DNA of 64,000 nt from Astragalus membranaceus. Its lineage: Eukaryota > Streptophyta > Magnoliopsida > Fabales > Fabaceae. The position numbers and the translations under genes were made by a program. How positions within the stretch are numbered: position 1 is the stretch's first letter; the number at the start of each line of letters is the position of its first letter. Location of the stretch: positions 50,388,751-50,452,750 of the forward strand of contig CM076851.1 in the NCBI GenBank assembly GCA_039519185.1, written 5' to 3'. Shown here piece by piece: positions 11,799 through 22,403 of the stretch. The notes beneath the pieces were generated by a model. That model was given only the letters and a program-made list of their open reading frames with translations, searched no databases and had not been told where the DNA came from.

Positions 11799-14518
11799 AT
11801 GGATCGTAGTTGGATGCAAAGTAATCGTCTGAGTGATGAGTATGCGAACGGAGTCAAAGAGTTTATAAATATTGCTCAAGCACATTTTGTCAAAACTGAT
11901 GTTCCCAAAACTGATGTTCCCAAAACTGGTGTAACTTATTCCTGCCCTTGTTGTTTTTGTGTGAATCGAGCCCCACAACCACCAAATGTAATATGAGACC
12001 ATGTATTTGTTTATGGGATCTGTCTCAGTTATACCACATGGATATGGCATGGTGAATCAACCGACAACCCAAGTGTGTCCAAAAGAGAGAAAGTCGATGA
12101 AGATATGGATGATCGAATGGAGGATATGATACGTGACATTGGTCCTGAACCTTTCAAGCGAGCGCATGAATATGATACTTTGTGCAAAGACAAAGAAGAA
12201 TCTCTGTATATGGGTTGCACAAAATACACACGGCTGTTTGCGACGTTAAAATTGATCAATCTGAAGGCGATAAATGGGTGGACTGATAAGGGATTCACTA
12301 AATTTCTTCAGCTGTTGGTAGACATGCTTCCCATAGGTAACACATTGCCAAAACGTACATATGATGCGAAGAAGATATTGTGTCTGATGGGTGTGGAGTA
12401 TCAGAAAATACATGCATGTCCAAATGATTGCATATTGCATTGGAAAGACTTTGAGAAGTTGCACAAGTGCCCTACGTGTAATTGGCCGCGCTACAAAGTG
12501 AAGTCGGGTGAATCTAGTTGTGACGACAACAGCTCAAAGGGCTCCCCTGCCAAGGTTTTTTGGTATCTTCCAATAATACCCAGGTTCATACGCTTGCTTG
12601 CTAATGCAAATGACGCGAAGGGCATTACGTGGCATGCAGATGAGATCGAGGAAATGTGACGGACAGCTTCGCCATCCGACTGATTCTTTGCAATTGAAGA
12701 AAGTTGATAATTTGTATCCGGATTTTGGCGTTGAGTCAAGAAATTTTAGGCTCGCACTTGCTTCAGATGGGATGAATCCATATGGTAACTTAAGTACGAA
12801 TGATAGCTCGTGGCCTGTTCTCCTTGTAATTTACAACCTATCTCTATGGTTGTGCATGAAGCGCAAATATGTGATGTTATCCATGATGATTTCTGGTCTG
12901 AGACAACCAGGTAATGACATAGATGTTTACCTTACACTACAACAAAATTGCCCATTAGCGAGGGATTTTTCCCTCGCTAAATTCCCCGAATCCGTCGCTA
13001 ATTCCCATTAGCGAGGGAATTAGCAAAGGAATCAGTCTCTCGCTAAATTGCTCCTCGCTAGTGGGAATTAGCGAGGGAATATTCCATCGCTAATTCTGAC
13101 AGCCACGTTTTTTTTATATCAGCCTATTTTTTTATGTAGTTATTATTATTATGGTGTGGTGGTGGTGGTGGTGGTGGTGGGGAAGGGTATTAGGGTAGAG
13201 AGAAGGAGAGAGAGAGAGAGAGATGAGCTATGTGGTGGTGGTGGTGGTAAAGGGTATTATGGTAGAGAGAGAAGGAGAATAGTAAGGGAGAAGGAGAGAA
13301 AGAGAGAGAGAAACGAGTGGTGGTGGTGGTAGTGGTGGTGGTGGTGGTGGTGAAGGGTATTAGGGTAGAGAGAGAAGATAGAGTGAGAGAAGAGTGTGAG
13401 GAGGTGGTGGAAGAGTGAAGAGAGAAGAAGAGTGTGAGAGGAGGTGGTGGTGTGGTGGTGGAAGAGTGAAGAGAGAAGAAGAGTGTGAGAGTAGGTGGTG
13501 GTGTGGTGGTGGAAGAGTGAAGAGAAAAGAAGAGAGAAGAGTGTGAGGAGAGTAGGAGAGAAGAGTGTGTGTGAGAGGATAAATAAGCTGAAAAGTCAAA
13601 AAATTAGCGAGGGACTGACAATTCCGTCGCTAAACACTTGCACGGAATCCTATCATCTGAAAACTGTCAGAAATTAGCGAGGGACTGAAAAATCCGTCGC
13701 TAATTAGCGAGGGACCTAAAAATCCGTCGCTAATGACAGAATTAGCGAGAGACTAAAAATTCCCTCGCTAATAAGCTTTTTTTTGTAGTGTTAGTCCATT
13801 GATTGGAGACTTGAGAAAAATGTGGGATGAAGGCGTGGATGTGTTTGACGGGTATTGTAGTGAAACTTTCAAGCTGCGAGCCATATTATTTTGCACAATC
13901 AATGACTTTCCAGCAAACGGAAACTTGCCAGGGTATAGTGTCAAGGGGCATAAAGGTTGTCCTATTTGTGGAGAAGGCACATGCCACCATCAACTCAAAC
14001 ATGGAAGGAAGACGGTCTACCTTGGGCATCGAAAATTTCTCAAACATAATCACAGATATCGTAAGTTGAAAAAAACTTTTAATGGGTGGCAGGAAAATGA
14101 CTTTGCTCCAAATGCCTTGACCGGAGAAGAAGTCTATCAAGTGGTTAAGGACATCAAAGTTGTATTCGGGGAAAAGCAGAAGCAGTCCAAGGAGAAAAGC
14201 AAGTGGAAGAAGAGGTCGGTGTTCTCTGATCTTCCATATTGGTCCAATCTTGATGTAAGACATTGTATTGATGTCATGCACATCGAGAAAAACGTTTGTG
14301 ACAGTGTCATCGAGACGCTTCTCAACATTCAAGGGACAAAGGATGGTATAATTTCTCGTCTAGATTTGTGTGAGATGGGTATAAGAGAACAGTTACATCC
14401 AGTGGAAATAGGTAAAGGGACATATTTGCCTCCAACATGTTATACCTTGTCAAAAAAAGAGAAAACGAGCTTTTGCGAGTGTCTACGGGGAATCAAAGTG
14501 CCACGTGTTTGTGTGTGA
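11799..14518 (+). pseudogene. TNP2-like CACTA transposase pseudogene, split by a nested insertion
   Basis: The frame starts MDRSWM, as CACTA transposases do, and continues through the Transpos_assoc region (CPCC...C, ending TTWIWHGE). It has an internal TGA at 11994-11996 and a one-base frameshift near 12640-12657. It then runs through GQLRHPTDS and FRLALASDGMNPYGN to VYLTL, where a nested CACTA element (12935-13790) interrupts the codon series. After it the transposase resumes with PLIGDLRKMWDEGV, INDFPANGNLPGYS, HKGCPIC and DVMHIEKNVCDS. The frame stops at 14518, before the DUF4218 and DUF4216 parts seen in full-length relatives, so the C-terminal third is deleted. At least four independent lesions make it non-functional. 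Confidence 0.88.
12935..13790. mobile_element. Small non-autonomous CACTA element nested in the transposase
   Basis: The ends are cactacaacaaaa and, read inward, cactacaaaaaaaagc. The 3-bp duplication tta lies at 12932-12934 and 13791-13793. Subterminal repeats of the type ttagcgagggaatt/cgtcgctaa fill both ends, and the middle is GGT/GAGA-rich low-complexity DNA with tandem 'gaagagtgaagagagaagaa' blocks. There is no coding sequence. Removing it together with one tta would leave the surrounding transposase frame continuous, which confirms the boundaries. Confidence 0.92.
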
Positions 14519-15204
14519 CTTAATTTTAAGTTTATCAATGTTGCAGCAATCATTGGCAACTGGTTGTCCTACTCCCAAAGGAAAATACTATGGTCTGGAT
14601 GTGTTCCTTATGCCGCAAACCAAACAAAGAAATCAAAGACATGTTTAGCAGGTAAGTTTTTAATTTTTTTATCATGGTTTAGATTGTAGTATTTGAACTT
14701 TGGGTTGAAATTTTATAACTAATTTTATATTATGTTATTAGAGCTGTCAAAAGGGATTCTACATCGACCACCAAGTGGTTGTACCCTATAGTAAGTAATT
14801 TAAAATATAGGTTGATTTAATTTAGAGTGAATTAATATATGATATATATAATACTCTCTTTAATTTTGTTAATTCAATTATGTAGATGCCAATACAACGG
14901 AATGGTTTTCATTGTGGCTATTATGGTTCCAATATTTGTGCTGCTTCTATATGGTTTGTGTTATGGTTCCAATTTGTAATTGTAAATTCTAGCTGTGTTA
15001 TAAATTCTGTTTGTGTTATAAATTCTGTTTTGTGTAAATTCTGGTTGTGTTATAAATTTTGGTTGTGTTATGGGTTCTGTTATGGTTGTGTTATATGGCT
15101 TCTGTTATGGGTTCGGTTATGGTTTGTGTTCCAGTTGTGTGACAAAAGCAGGTTCTTATAAATTCTGGTTTGGATAAAAATCAACAATATATAAAAAGAA
15201 ACTA

Positions 15205-15495
15205 GACATTTAGCATCAGTTATTCTAAATAACCGATGCTAAATGTCATTTTTTTTAATCAAAAAATGACATTTAGCATCGGTTATTTAGAATACCCGAT
15301 GCTAAATGTCTCAACAAATAACTTTTAGCATCGGTTGTTTCAAATAACCGATGCTAAATGTCATTTTCCAAACCACAAAAAGGTGATGAAAGGGAGATTT
15401 AGCATCGGTTTTTTGAAAATCCGATGCTAAAAGTGATATTTAGCGTCGGGCGATAACCGATGCTAAAAGTCCAAAATAACCGACGCTAAAATGTC
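15205..15495. repeat. Right subterminal repeat array of the 10.7-kb CACTA element
   Basis: About ten copies of a 14- to 16-bp motif around 'agcatcggttattt' occur in alternating orientation, with variants such as cgtcgg and cgacgc. The pairs form small palindromes. The matching, shorter array is at 10725-10820. Confidence 0.85.
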
Positions 15496-15656
15496 TTTTC
15501 TACACTAGTGATAATTGAGTAGTGTGAGGTTTGTGTGTTATGAATTCTTATTTATTGTTAATGTTAAATATCAATTATTAGAACAAATATGTGTATAAGC
15601 ACTCAACAATTCATAGGATGTTTAACCTTTGAGATTTGGTAACTAGCAAACATCAA

Positions 15657-15982
15657 TGTTGATGAGAGTCTCACATCTATGATATGGTCTGAAAATAATG
15701 CTCATTATTAGGAGACTCTCACTTTACAAGTCGATTTTGTAGAATTGGGTTGGACTCAATCTAAATTCTAATATGGTATCAAAACCTAATCAAGATTCAT
15801 TAACCAACTGCTATCGGACCACTCAGGTCACATACTCCGATTGTTAATCCTGGTCATGAAGGTGTGTGTTGAGTTTCCACATCATATATGAGATGACCTG
15901 AAAAAGTTATTTATAAGTAGAATCCATCACTTTACACACCGATTTTATAGGTTTAAGCAAGACTAAACCCAAATTCTAAGAA
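15657..15982 (+). mobile_element. TRIM-like short LTR retroelement, degenerate
   Basis: Two diverged direct copies of about 115 bp (15657-15771 and 15867-15980) share the layout ttgag...ccacat, then cactttaca, gattttgtag/gattttatag and aaattctaa. Right after the first copy is tggtatcaaaacc at 15774, a primer-binding site of the initiator-tRNA-Met type. The interval between the copies is only about 90 bp. This matches terminal-repeat retrotransposons in miniature, which are common in legumes. Strong divergence between the two copies implies an old insertion. Confidence 0.55.
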
Positions 15983-16050
15983 TGAAGTAACACCTCCTTT
16001 ATAGTACTTTTTGTCCCCAAAGTTAGCTGAAGTTATTGAACCTAGACATC

Positions 16051-16262
16051 ATAGTGAGTTTTTTTGGTTCAGACTATCACTGACTACCCATGGAGTGTCC
16101 CAACACTTTTAACGAAAGACTATTATCCGCTCGTGTTTAAGAGTAAATTTTGCATTGACCAACATTGAATTTGTCACTGCGGGAATCGAACCTGTGAGCA
16201 TCAGGTCAACCTCCATGTCTCAGGATAGTTTATATCACTGGACCATCTGCGTTGGTTATAAA
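16051..16262 (-). mobile_element. tRNA-derived SINE, minus orientation
   Basis: On the minus strand a tRNA-like head contains agatggtccagtgat (A-box-like), then acaggttcgattcccgc (B box, at about 16170-16190). The tail ends in a short A-run that appears as ttttttt on the plus strand at about 16059-16065. No clear target duplication was found, so the ends are approximate. Confidence 0.6.
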
Positions 16263-16265
16263 GAG

Positions 16266-17662
16266 TTTAAGCATGAGGTTCAAATTTCAAATCTTAGCCG
16301 TCAATATAACAAATACTAACAACTAGTGATTGCTTTGAAAAAACCTTACTTGATAGTCTATGCTATTACTTCATTATTAGAAGCATATTTATTGGAATAG
16401 ATCATTAAATAAACATGTCCTTTAAGCTTAATGTGTTTTGTCGTTTACACTTATGTCATGATTGAATGCGTCATATATACATATAATCAGATTGCTTACA
16501 GTGAAAAGATAAAAAAAGCTAAAACAGGGTACAATGATAATGTGTTATCAAGTGGGGGCACTTATGTTTCTTCTTTGAAGCAGATAATTAAATTTGGAAG
16601 TAGATAATTAGGGGCTCACTCATATTTTGGGGTCATCATTCATCAATGGCCACCCCTTTCAGAAAGAATGTGATTTTTGATTGGAAGTAAGTGTGCCCAA
16701 ATGATTGGAACATTATATTTCAAAATTTGAAAAGTGGTTAAGACAAAACTGAAGTTCTCTACTTAGAAGAAAAGGATCACTTTGTGCATTAAATGTGAAT
16801 GTGCAAATTAATTTCTCTTTGTGATAAAAAGACTTAATCCTGCTACAACTTTGGACTTGATCGAATGATTTGGTTTGCAGATTCCCTAACAAATTTTCAA
16901 CAAAACACAAAAGTGAAAACTTGAAGCTTCCTTAGACAGATCAGGTCCATGTACATAACAAAATACTAATTAAAAGGCAATTAACAAACGTGTTTACCAT
17001 GAGAGATATATATGTGTAAGACAAAGATTAATTAAGTAATTCAACATTTGACTTGATAGTTACAACTTAATACAAGTTTGTAATTTCAATTATGTGAAAA
17101 AATAGTTTAATTACTGCACAAATAATGAATAACTCTTGTGACACACCTCTTCTTAACCTTGTGTTAAAGGAGATTCCATTTGCATGAAATGAATACCAAA
17201 AAAGGGTGGAGTGCTGCAAGAATAACTTACATTAGGTTAGTTGTCCTATATATATATATGGGCTCTTGGCAAGTTGTACTGTTAAGAAGGGGATTCTGTG
17301 AATTCGTCTTTCTTTTGTCCAACGAAGAATGTTGTGCTTGGTCCACGGGGTCTTGAATCTTCATCCATGGACCAACGCTCCGTAAATGGATTGTTTTCAT
17401 GGGAGGTTTTTTCAAAATCCACACTAATAATCCTCACTAACTATGCTTTTAATCGATTATATATATTAAATTAAGTTCGATCATTAAAGAAGAAATTTGT
17501 TGAAAATTAATTACTTACCAGTAGTAACAACGTGCTTGTTGTACCATATTTCTCGGTCAAAGATTTGAAAAGAAAGCTATAGAAATATATTATGGGGAAG
17601 TAGGTAGTGCGCATAGGAAAAGTATCATACGGTATCTTATCTTCAAATACATGCGACAATAG
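16266..17662. other. Intergenic AT-rich DNA
   Basis: No gene, terminal repeat or RNA feature could be supported in this stretch. Short open frames here are isolated and show no family motif. Confidence 0.5.
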
Positions 17663-18474
17663 CAGTGGCGTATCTAGGATCCTCGGTCCAGGGTGGTTAA
17701 ATGATTTAATTTAACAATTAATATATATATCGTCGTGTAGAATTTTTTTACAACGCCTGGCAATCACGAAACAACACATCATAAAAAATATTTGACTTTA
17801 TCTCACCTACATGAATTTTTTTTTACCATGGTGTATACCAAATAAACATATTTTGTTCTTCTAATTTGGTAATTTTGGTCTTTGTAATTTTTCATTGCAC
17901 TTTTGGTCGCTAAAAATCATAGATTGTGTAATTTTATTCCTTTATTTTTCCAAAATTCAAGATTTTTTAGGACCAAAAGGGCAAATAATATATAATTTTG
18001 AGAGAAAAACTGGGGACAAAAATTGTCAAAGTAAAATAAAAAGACTATAATCACCAAGTTAACAAAAAACACCATATTTGTTTGTGATAATAATAGACTT
18101 TTTTTGATCAAATGAGACTAATTAGACTAATGGACTTGTTATTATTCTTTTATCTCATTAGACAAATAAAGTTAGTTGGAGTAGCTAAATAACATATTAT
18201 TGGGGTGGCTAAATTTAAAATATACCTAATTATCTAAATACATTTATTATTTTTTGACAACCAAAACTACGCCATAGTTACACTACCAACTGCTCCTGAA
18301 GCTGCAATAGGAAAGAGCGACTAGGAATGGAAAGAGAAAAATAGTAGTAGGATGTGCAAAAAATAAAATTAACTAGGAGTGTCAAAATATATTTTTCATA
18401 GGGGTATTGGTGCAAATTTTTAAATTTGAGAGGGTGCAGCTGCACACCCTCACTTATATGTAGATCCGCCCCTG
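17663..18474. mobile_element. Non-autonomous hAT-type element
   Basis: The ends pair as cagtggcgtatctagg at the left and caggggcggatctaca read inward from the right. The flanking 8-mers (gacaatag and cgcaagag) match at only 5 of 8 positions, so the target duplication is weak or decayed. The same end sequences recur at 47825-48668, which supports a common family. No transposase is encoded. Confidence 0.62.
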
Positions 18475-19193
18475 CGCAAGAGAATGGGACTCATACCCAT
18501 ATATGGTAAATAATTTAACTATGGAAAGGGAAAAAGACAACTTATCTTATCTTAAGAATATAAATCTTGAGACTATTTTACATAATGAAATGATACGAGT
18601 TTTTGATTGTAAAAAAAAAAAAGAATATAAATCTTGGAAACTCCAAGGGGTTGGCCTAGTGGAGCATGACAGGAGTTGTATCCGAGAGGTCTCGGGTTCA
18701 ACTCCCCTTGGGGTGAGGTAAATGTAATTGACTTTTTTTTGCACCCCCACAATATACCCTAATACCCCCACACTTTATGTTATTTCGAAAATACCCTCAA
18801 AATTTTGACTTCAACGGAATTACATAACTAAAAGGTAATTCCGTTTGTTGGAAAAACGCAAAACGGATTTACATTTTAGTTAGGTAAATCCGTACGTTTG
18901 AAAATTTGCGTAACGGAAGTAAATCAAATAACATAAATCCGTTACGAGATAAATAACAGAATTATATAAGAGAAACATAGTTTCATTTTCGTTAATTTTT
19001 GCTAACGGATGTATCTACTAATAAGATACTCCCGTTTTGTTAATTTCAAGTATCAGATTTATCTATTAATTAGATAAATCCGTTATTTAAAAAATAAATA
19101 AATAAAATTCAGCCTTCTAAAATAAAATATAAGATCTAAAAATAATAAGGAATATTAATTACAAAAAATTTGTGCCAAAATATTAGTGAAACG

Positions 19194-21777
19194 TCAAACA
19201 GATTCAGAATCAGCTATTAAGTCTATACTTGGCAGATGAGATGGTGGTTTCGGGAGCGGAGCTATAGACACCCATAGTTGGAAACGCCCCATATAAGGAT
19301 CCATCCATGATTTGGCTTCATCAGATGAAAAACGCTCCCATTGAAGACCAATTGGAGGCAATGGACACTCAGACAAGAGCGCAACATACACCTAGTGAAT
19401 GTCGTTCACGTGAAGAATAGAGATGATGCTACGACTCTTAGTAGATGAATAAGAACCTCTCAAAGGCAAACAAGTATATGAGAATTTCAAACAGAGGTAT
19501 TCTATATTTGTTGGTCTTGTAAGTGCTGTCTAGAATAAGAACCTTCGGAAACAATCTGAATAATTTGATAGAAGTGGGTTGTGCCCCACATGATGTCACT
19601 GACCACATCTGTGCCCTCAACTTTTCTGCTCCAACATGAAAACTTCTCAGCCTCTATCAATCTCATCAACTCCTGAATATCAGTTCTAGGACCCTTCAAG
19701 GAAGACCTGAAGATGTAACGCTGCCTATATGATTGGGGCATAGAAGTCACATTACTCGTAAATTTCTTCTTCAAAGCATTCATACAACCTTTTGGGGCAA
19801 CCCACAGTGCAGTGTGCTCATCAACCATAGCCTTCTCCTCCTTCGCTAAACGGCCAAACATTGAGGAGTCGGTTGAGGTTTTAAGCAGATCATGTGTATG
19901 GAGTCCACACCTAACCCTCAAACGCCAACGCCCATCACGAATCGTATATGTAGCTCTCAACTTAAAACGAACAATTACGCTTCTTGGACCCGATGACTCT
20001 AGAATTATTGGTGAATTTGCCATGTTTCTAGCAGCCAAAAATAATTTTATCTTTGCTCCCTCTTTTACCTCCAGCTTTGTCAGATCCAAGGATGATAACG
20101 ACAACTCCAACGTACAACATCATCACGTGTTGGAAATAGCTACAAAATAGACAATTGTTAATTAGTTAATTGGTTAATATTCTACAAAATAGACAATAGC
20201 TAAAAAATAATTAACTAAATATACCGCGCCCGTCATGAATGTGTGGATATCTTGTACTGCAGGACTTGTATTGCAGGTCAAAGTTTTGATGATGAAAAAG
20301 ACCAGAGCTAAAGGTGATAAGAGTAAGAGTTGACCAAAGCCAAAGTTGATGGCCAAAGGTGATGAAAGTGACAAAGTATCAAAGTCACAATCCAAGACAA
20401 TCAAGATCAAGAATTGAAGTTTCAAGATATAAGGGTAGTCCTTATAAATAATGGTAGTCCCTAGGGTTTGGGTGTGTCTTAGGAAAAAGTGTAAGCTCTT
20501 ACGAAGGTCAGCTCATCTCTCAAAGTCCCACGTTTTTCAAAATGCACGCATGCACACGTAAACATAAAAAGCATTTTTAGAAAACCATAAAATCGATTCA
20601 CATCATTTTTATCTAAACCTCAAAATCGATTTCTAACTCACTATGAAAGAAAGCAATCGATTCATAAACTCTTTTCTAAATCAAAGAATCGATTACCAAG
20701 TTGTTTTAAAAAGGAAAGAAATCGATTCATATTGTTTTCTCTAAGTATACAATCGATTTTCTTCCTATTTTAAAAGTGCATAACCGATTTTCTCTCTATA
20801 GCATATAAAGTATACAATCGATTCGCATCTCTTTCTAAACAAACAAAGAATCGATTCACATTGTCTTTCACTTATAACAAAATCGATTCTTTACCTGTTT
20901 TAAAGCCATGAATCGATTCCCATCTTACTTCAAACAAACACATAATCGATTTCTCATCCTAGATCTACTTAGGCATGAAATCGATTTTCATCTTCAGTGC
21001 ATTCAGGCAAACAATCGATTCTGACATTTCCAAAATTGTCTCAACGGTAATATTTTTCTCATAGCCTATAAATAGAGGCTTCATACTCTTCATTTCCAAC
21101 AACCCAGTTTCACGAGTCAAAATCACATTTGAGAAAAACTCTTCATACTTTTATTTCTGCTCTTCACGCACTGTTGGTCCGTCAGAGCTGATCTTTCGCA
21201 AGAGTTAGTCAGGGGTTGGAATCTTCAAGTTGTATTATCTACCTACGTAAGAGGTATTTCAGTCTTTAAGTTTGTAATTGTTTATTTGTTGTGAATTTTA
21301 CTAGGGAGTGGGGTATCTCTCTAGGGTAGCTGTTTGGACTAGGAAGTGGGGTACCTTTCTGGGGCAGCTGTTGTAACAAGGGTGGGGTATCTCTTGTTGT
21401 ATTGTGGTTAGATTTGAGGGCTCTTCAATAGGTGGGGTATCCTAGGTGAAGAGTGCCCGAGTCTGTAAAGGTTTTCCAAGGCACCTGTAAGCCTTGTTTT
21501 TTGTTAGTGGAAAATCTCACAAGGGTGTGAGGACTGGACGTAGGTCACTAGGAGGTGACAGAACCAGGATAAATCTGCGTGCTTTATCGCTTTATTTTCT
21601 AATTCCTTCGCTTCCACTTAACCTGCGCGAAAATTAATCTAAGTCATTGAAAAGGGAAAAAGTTTTCAAAGTTTTTAAATCTCAATTCACCCCCCCTCTT
21701 GAGACTGAAGCCACATGGCAACAGAATGGCCCTGATGTATCTATCGAGAACGGAACCAACTCTGACTCCGTATCCAT
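19194..21777 (-). pseudogene. MULE transposase (FAR1-like) pseudogene
   Basis: On the minus strand the gene begins at 21777 with MDTESELVPFSIDTSGPF and is cut there by the solo LTR. It resumes at 20240 and continues in 20110-19502 with GLHTHDLL, a helical segment and IEAEKFSCWSRK. In another frame near 19560-19500 it reads FPKVLILDSTYKTNKYRIP, which is the start of the MULE DDE domain and includes the first catalytic Asp. Most of the catalytic domain is then missing. A C-terminal stretch, PLPPIGLQWERF, at about 19380-19280 is what such proteins carry far downstream, so a large internal deletion is inferred. Frameshifts, a deletion and the LTR make it inactive. Confidence 0.75.
20242..21723 (+). 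mobile_element. Solo LTR, probably Ty1-copia (Sirevirus/SIRE type)
   Basis: This 1,482-bp block starts tgtggatatc and ends atggcaaca, with an exact 5-bp target duplication, gaatg, at 20237-20241 and 21724-21728. It has LTR anatomy: a TATA box (ctataaatag at about 21065) preceding a transcript start region, and a terminal 'caattcacccccc' stretch that is common near the end of sirevirus-type LTRs. The region 20580-21030 carries more than a dozen 'aatcgatt' motifs spaced 30-50 bp apart. No internal domain or second LTR is present, so recombination between two LTRs has left one. Orientation is inferred from the TATA box. Confidence 0.75.
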
Positions 21778-22403
21778 ATCTATTTCATTTTAACACAAAA
21801 ATCCGTTATGCTTTTTTACAAAACGGATTTATGTTTGAAAAGGATAAATCTATTACCAATAACTAGAACTAACGGAAGTACCTTTTCAATACATAAATCC
21901 GTATTTACGTTTTTGTAAAACGGATTTATGTATTTTAGATGTACTTCCGTTAATTAAAAAAACAAAAGACGGATTTACGTTTGAAAAGTTACTTCCATTG
22001 TCAACGCATTAAATGACAAACAGAAGTATCTTTTTGGATATAATTCCGTTGGTTAAAAAATGTCAACGACGGAAGTAACTTTTCAAAACTTACTTCTGTG
22101 GAAAATCTGTATAAATGCAAAATGGATTTACGTTCTTCCTAGGTAATTTCGTTGGCCAAAAAAGTTGGTCCCACGCAGAGAATGTTGACCAGAATCTGAA
22201 ATGTGTAATAAATGTCAGGGGTATATTTGGAATAATAGGATATGTGGGGGGTATTGGGGCATATTGTGGGGGCACAAAAAAAGCCCAATATATGTAATTA
22301 CCTTCGTAAGTGCTCAAAGAGCCCGAAGGTCTTCCCTGCCTTAGACTGGGGCACCATCCCCTCACCCTAAATTTCTGTAACAGAAAAAAAGAATATAAAT
22401 CTT

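Larger units (their letters stand above)
10701..15510 (+). mobile_element. CACTA (En/Spm) transposon, degenerate, 4.8 kb
   Basis: The left end caccagtggaaaaaagacat and the right end read inward, cactagtgtagaaaagacat, are matching terminal repeats. A 3-bp duplication, ata, lies at 10698-10700 and 15511-15513. Subterminal arrays of 'tttagcatcggttatt' units in both orientations lie at 10725-10820 and 15205-15495. Such arrays are where the TNPA-like protein binds in this superfamily. The left end has drifted from CACTA to CACCA. The element contains a broken TNP2-like transposase and a second, smaller CACTA element inside it, so it cannot move by itself. Confidence 0.9.
18731..22290 (-). mobile_element. 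Mutator-like (MULE) DNA transposon
   Basis: Terminal inverted repeats of about 40 bp begin with a T-run followed by gcacccccacaatat, then taataccccc. The right end is their complement. An 8-bp flank, atgtaatt, occurs at 18722-18729 and 22292-22299, close to the 9-bp duplication expected for Mutator. Long subterminal regions (18785-19170 and 21780-22170) are built of 'aaatccgtt/acggatttat' repeats in both orientations. The coding part is on the minus strand, interrupted and deleted. Excluding the inner LTR, the element is about 2.1 kb. Confidence 0.8.
18636..22383 (+). mobile_element. SINE split by a MULE insertion
   Basis: The outer boundaries are given by a 20-bp direct repeat at 18616-18635 and 22384-22403 (an A-run followed by gaatataaatctt). 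The SINE head lies at 18636-18729 and carries an A box (ttggcctagtgg) and a B box (gggttcaactcc). Its tail is at about 22292-22383, after a 3.6-kb interruption. The order of events is SINE first, then the MULE within it, then a solo LTR within the MULE. Confidence 0.75.

Noticed and set aside
15205..15495. CRISPR-like array
   Set aside because: Short repeats alternate in orientation, vary in spacing and sit at CACTA ends in a plant nuclear sequence; they are transposon subterminal repeats.
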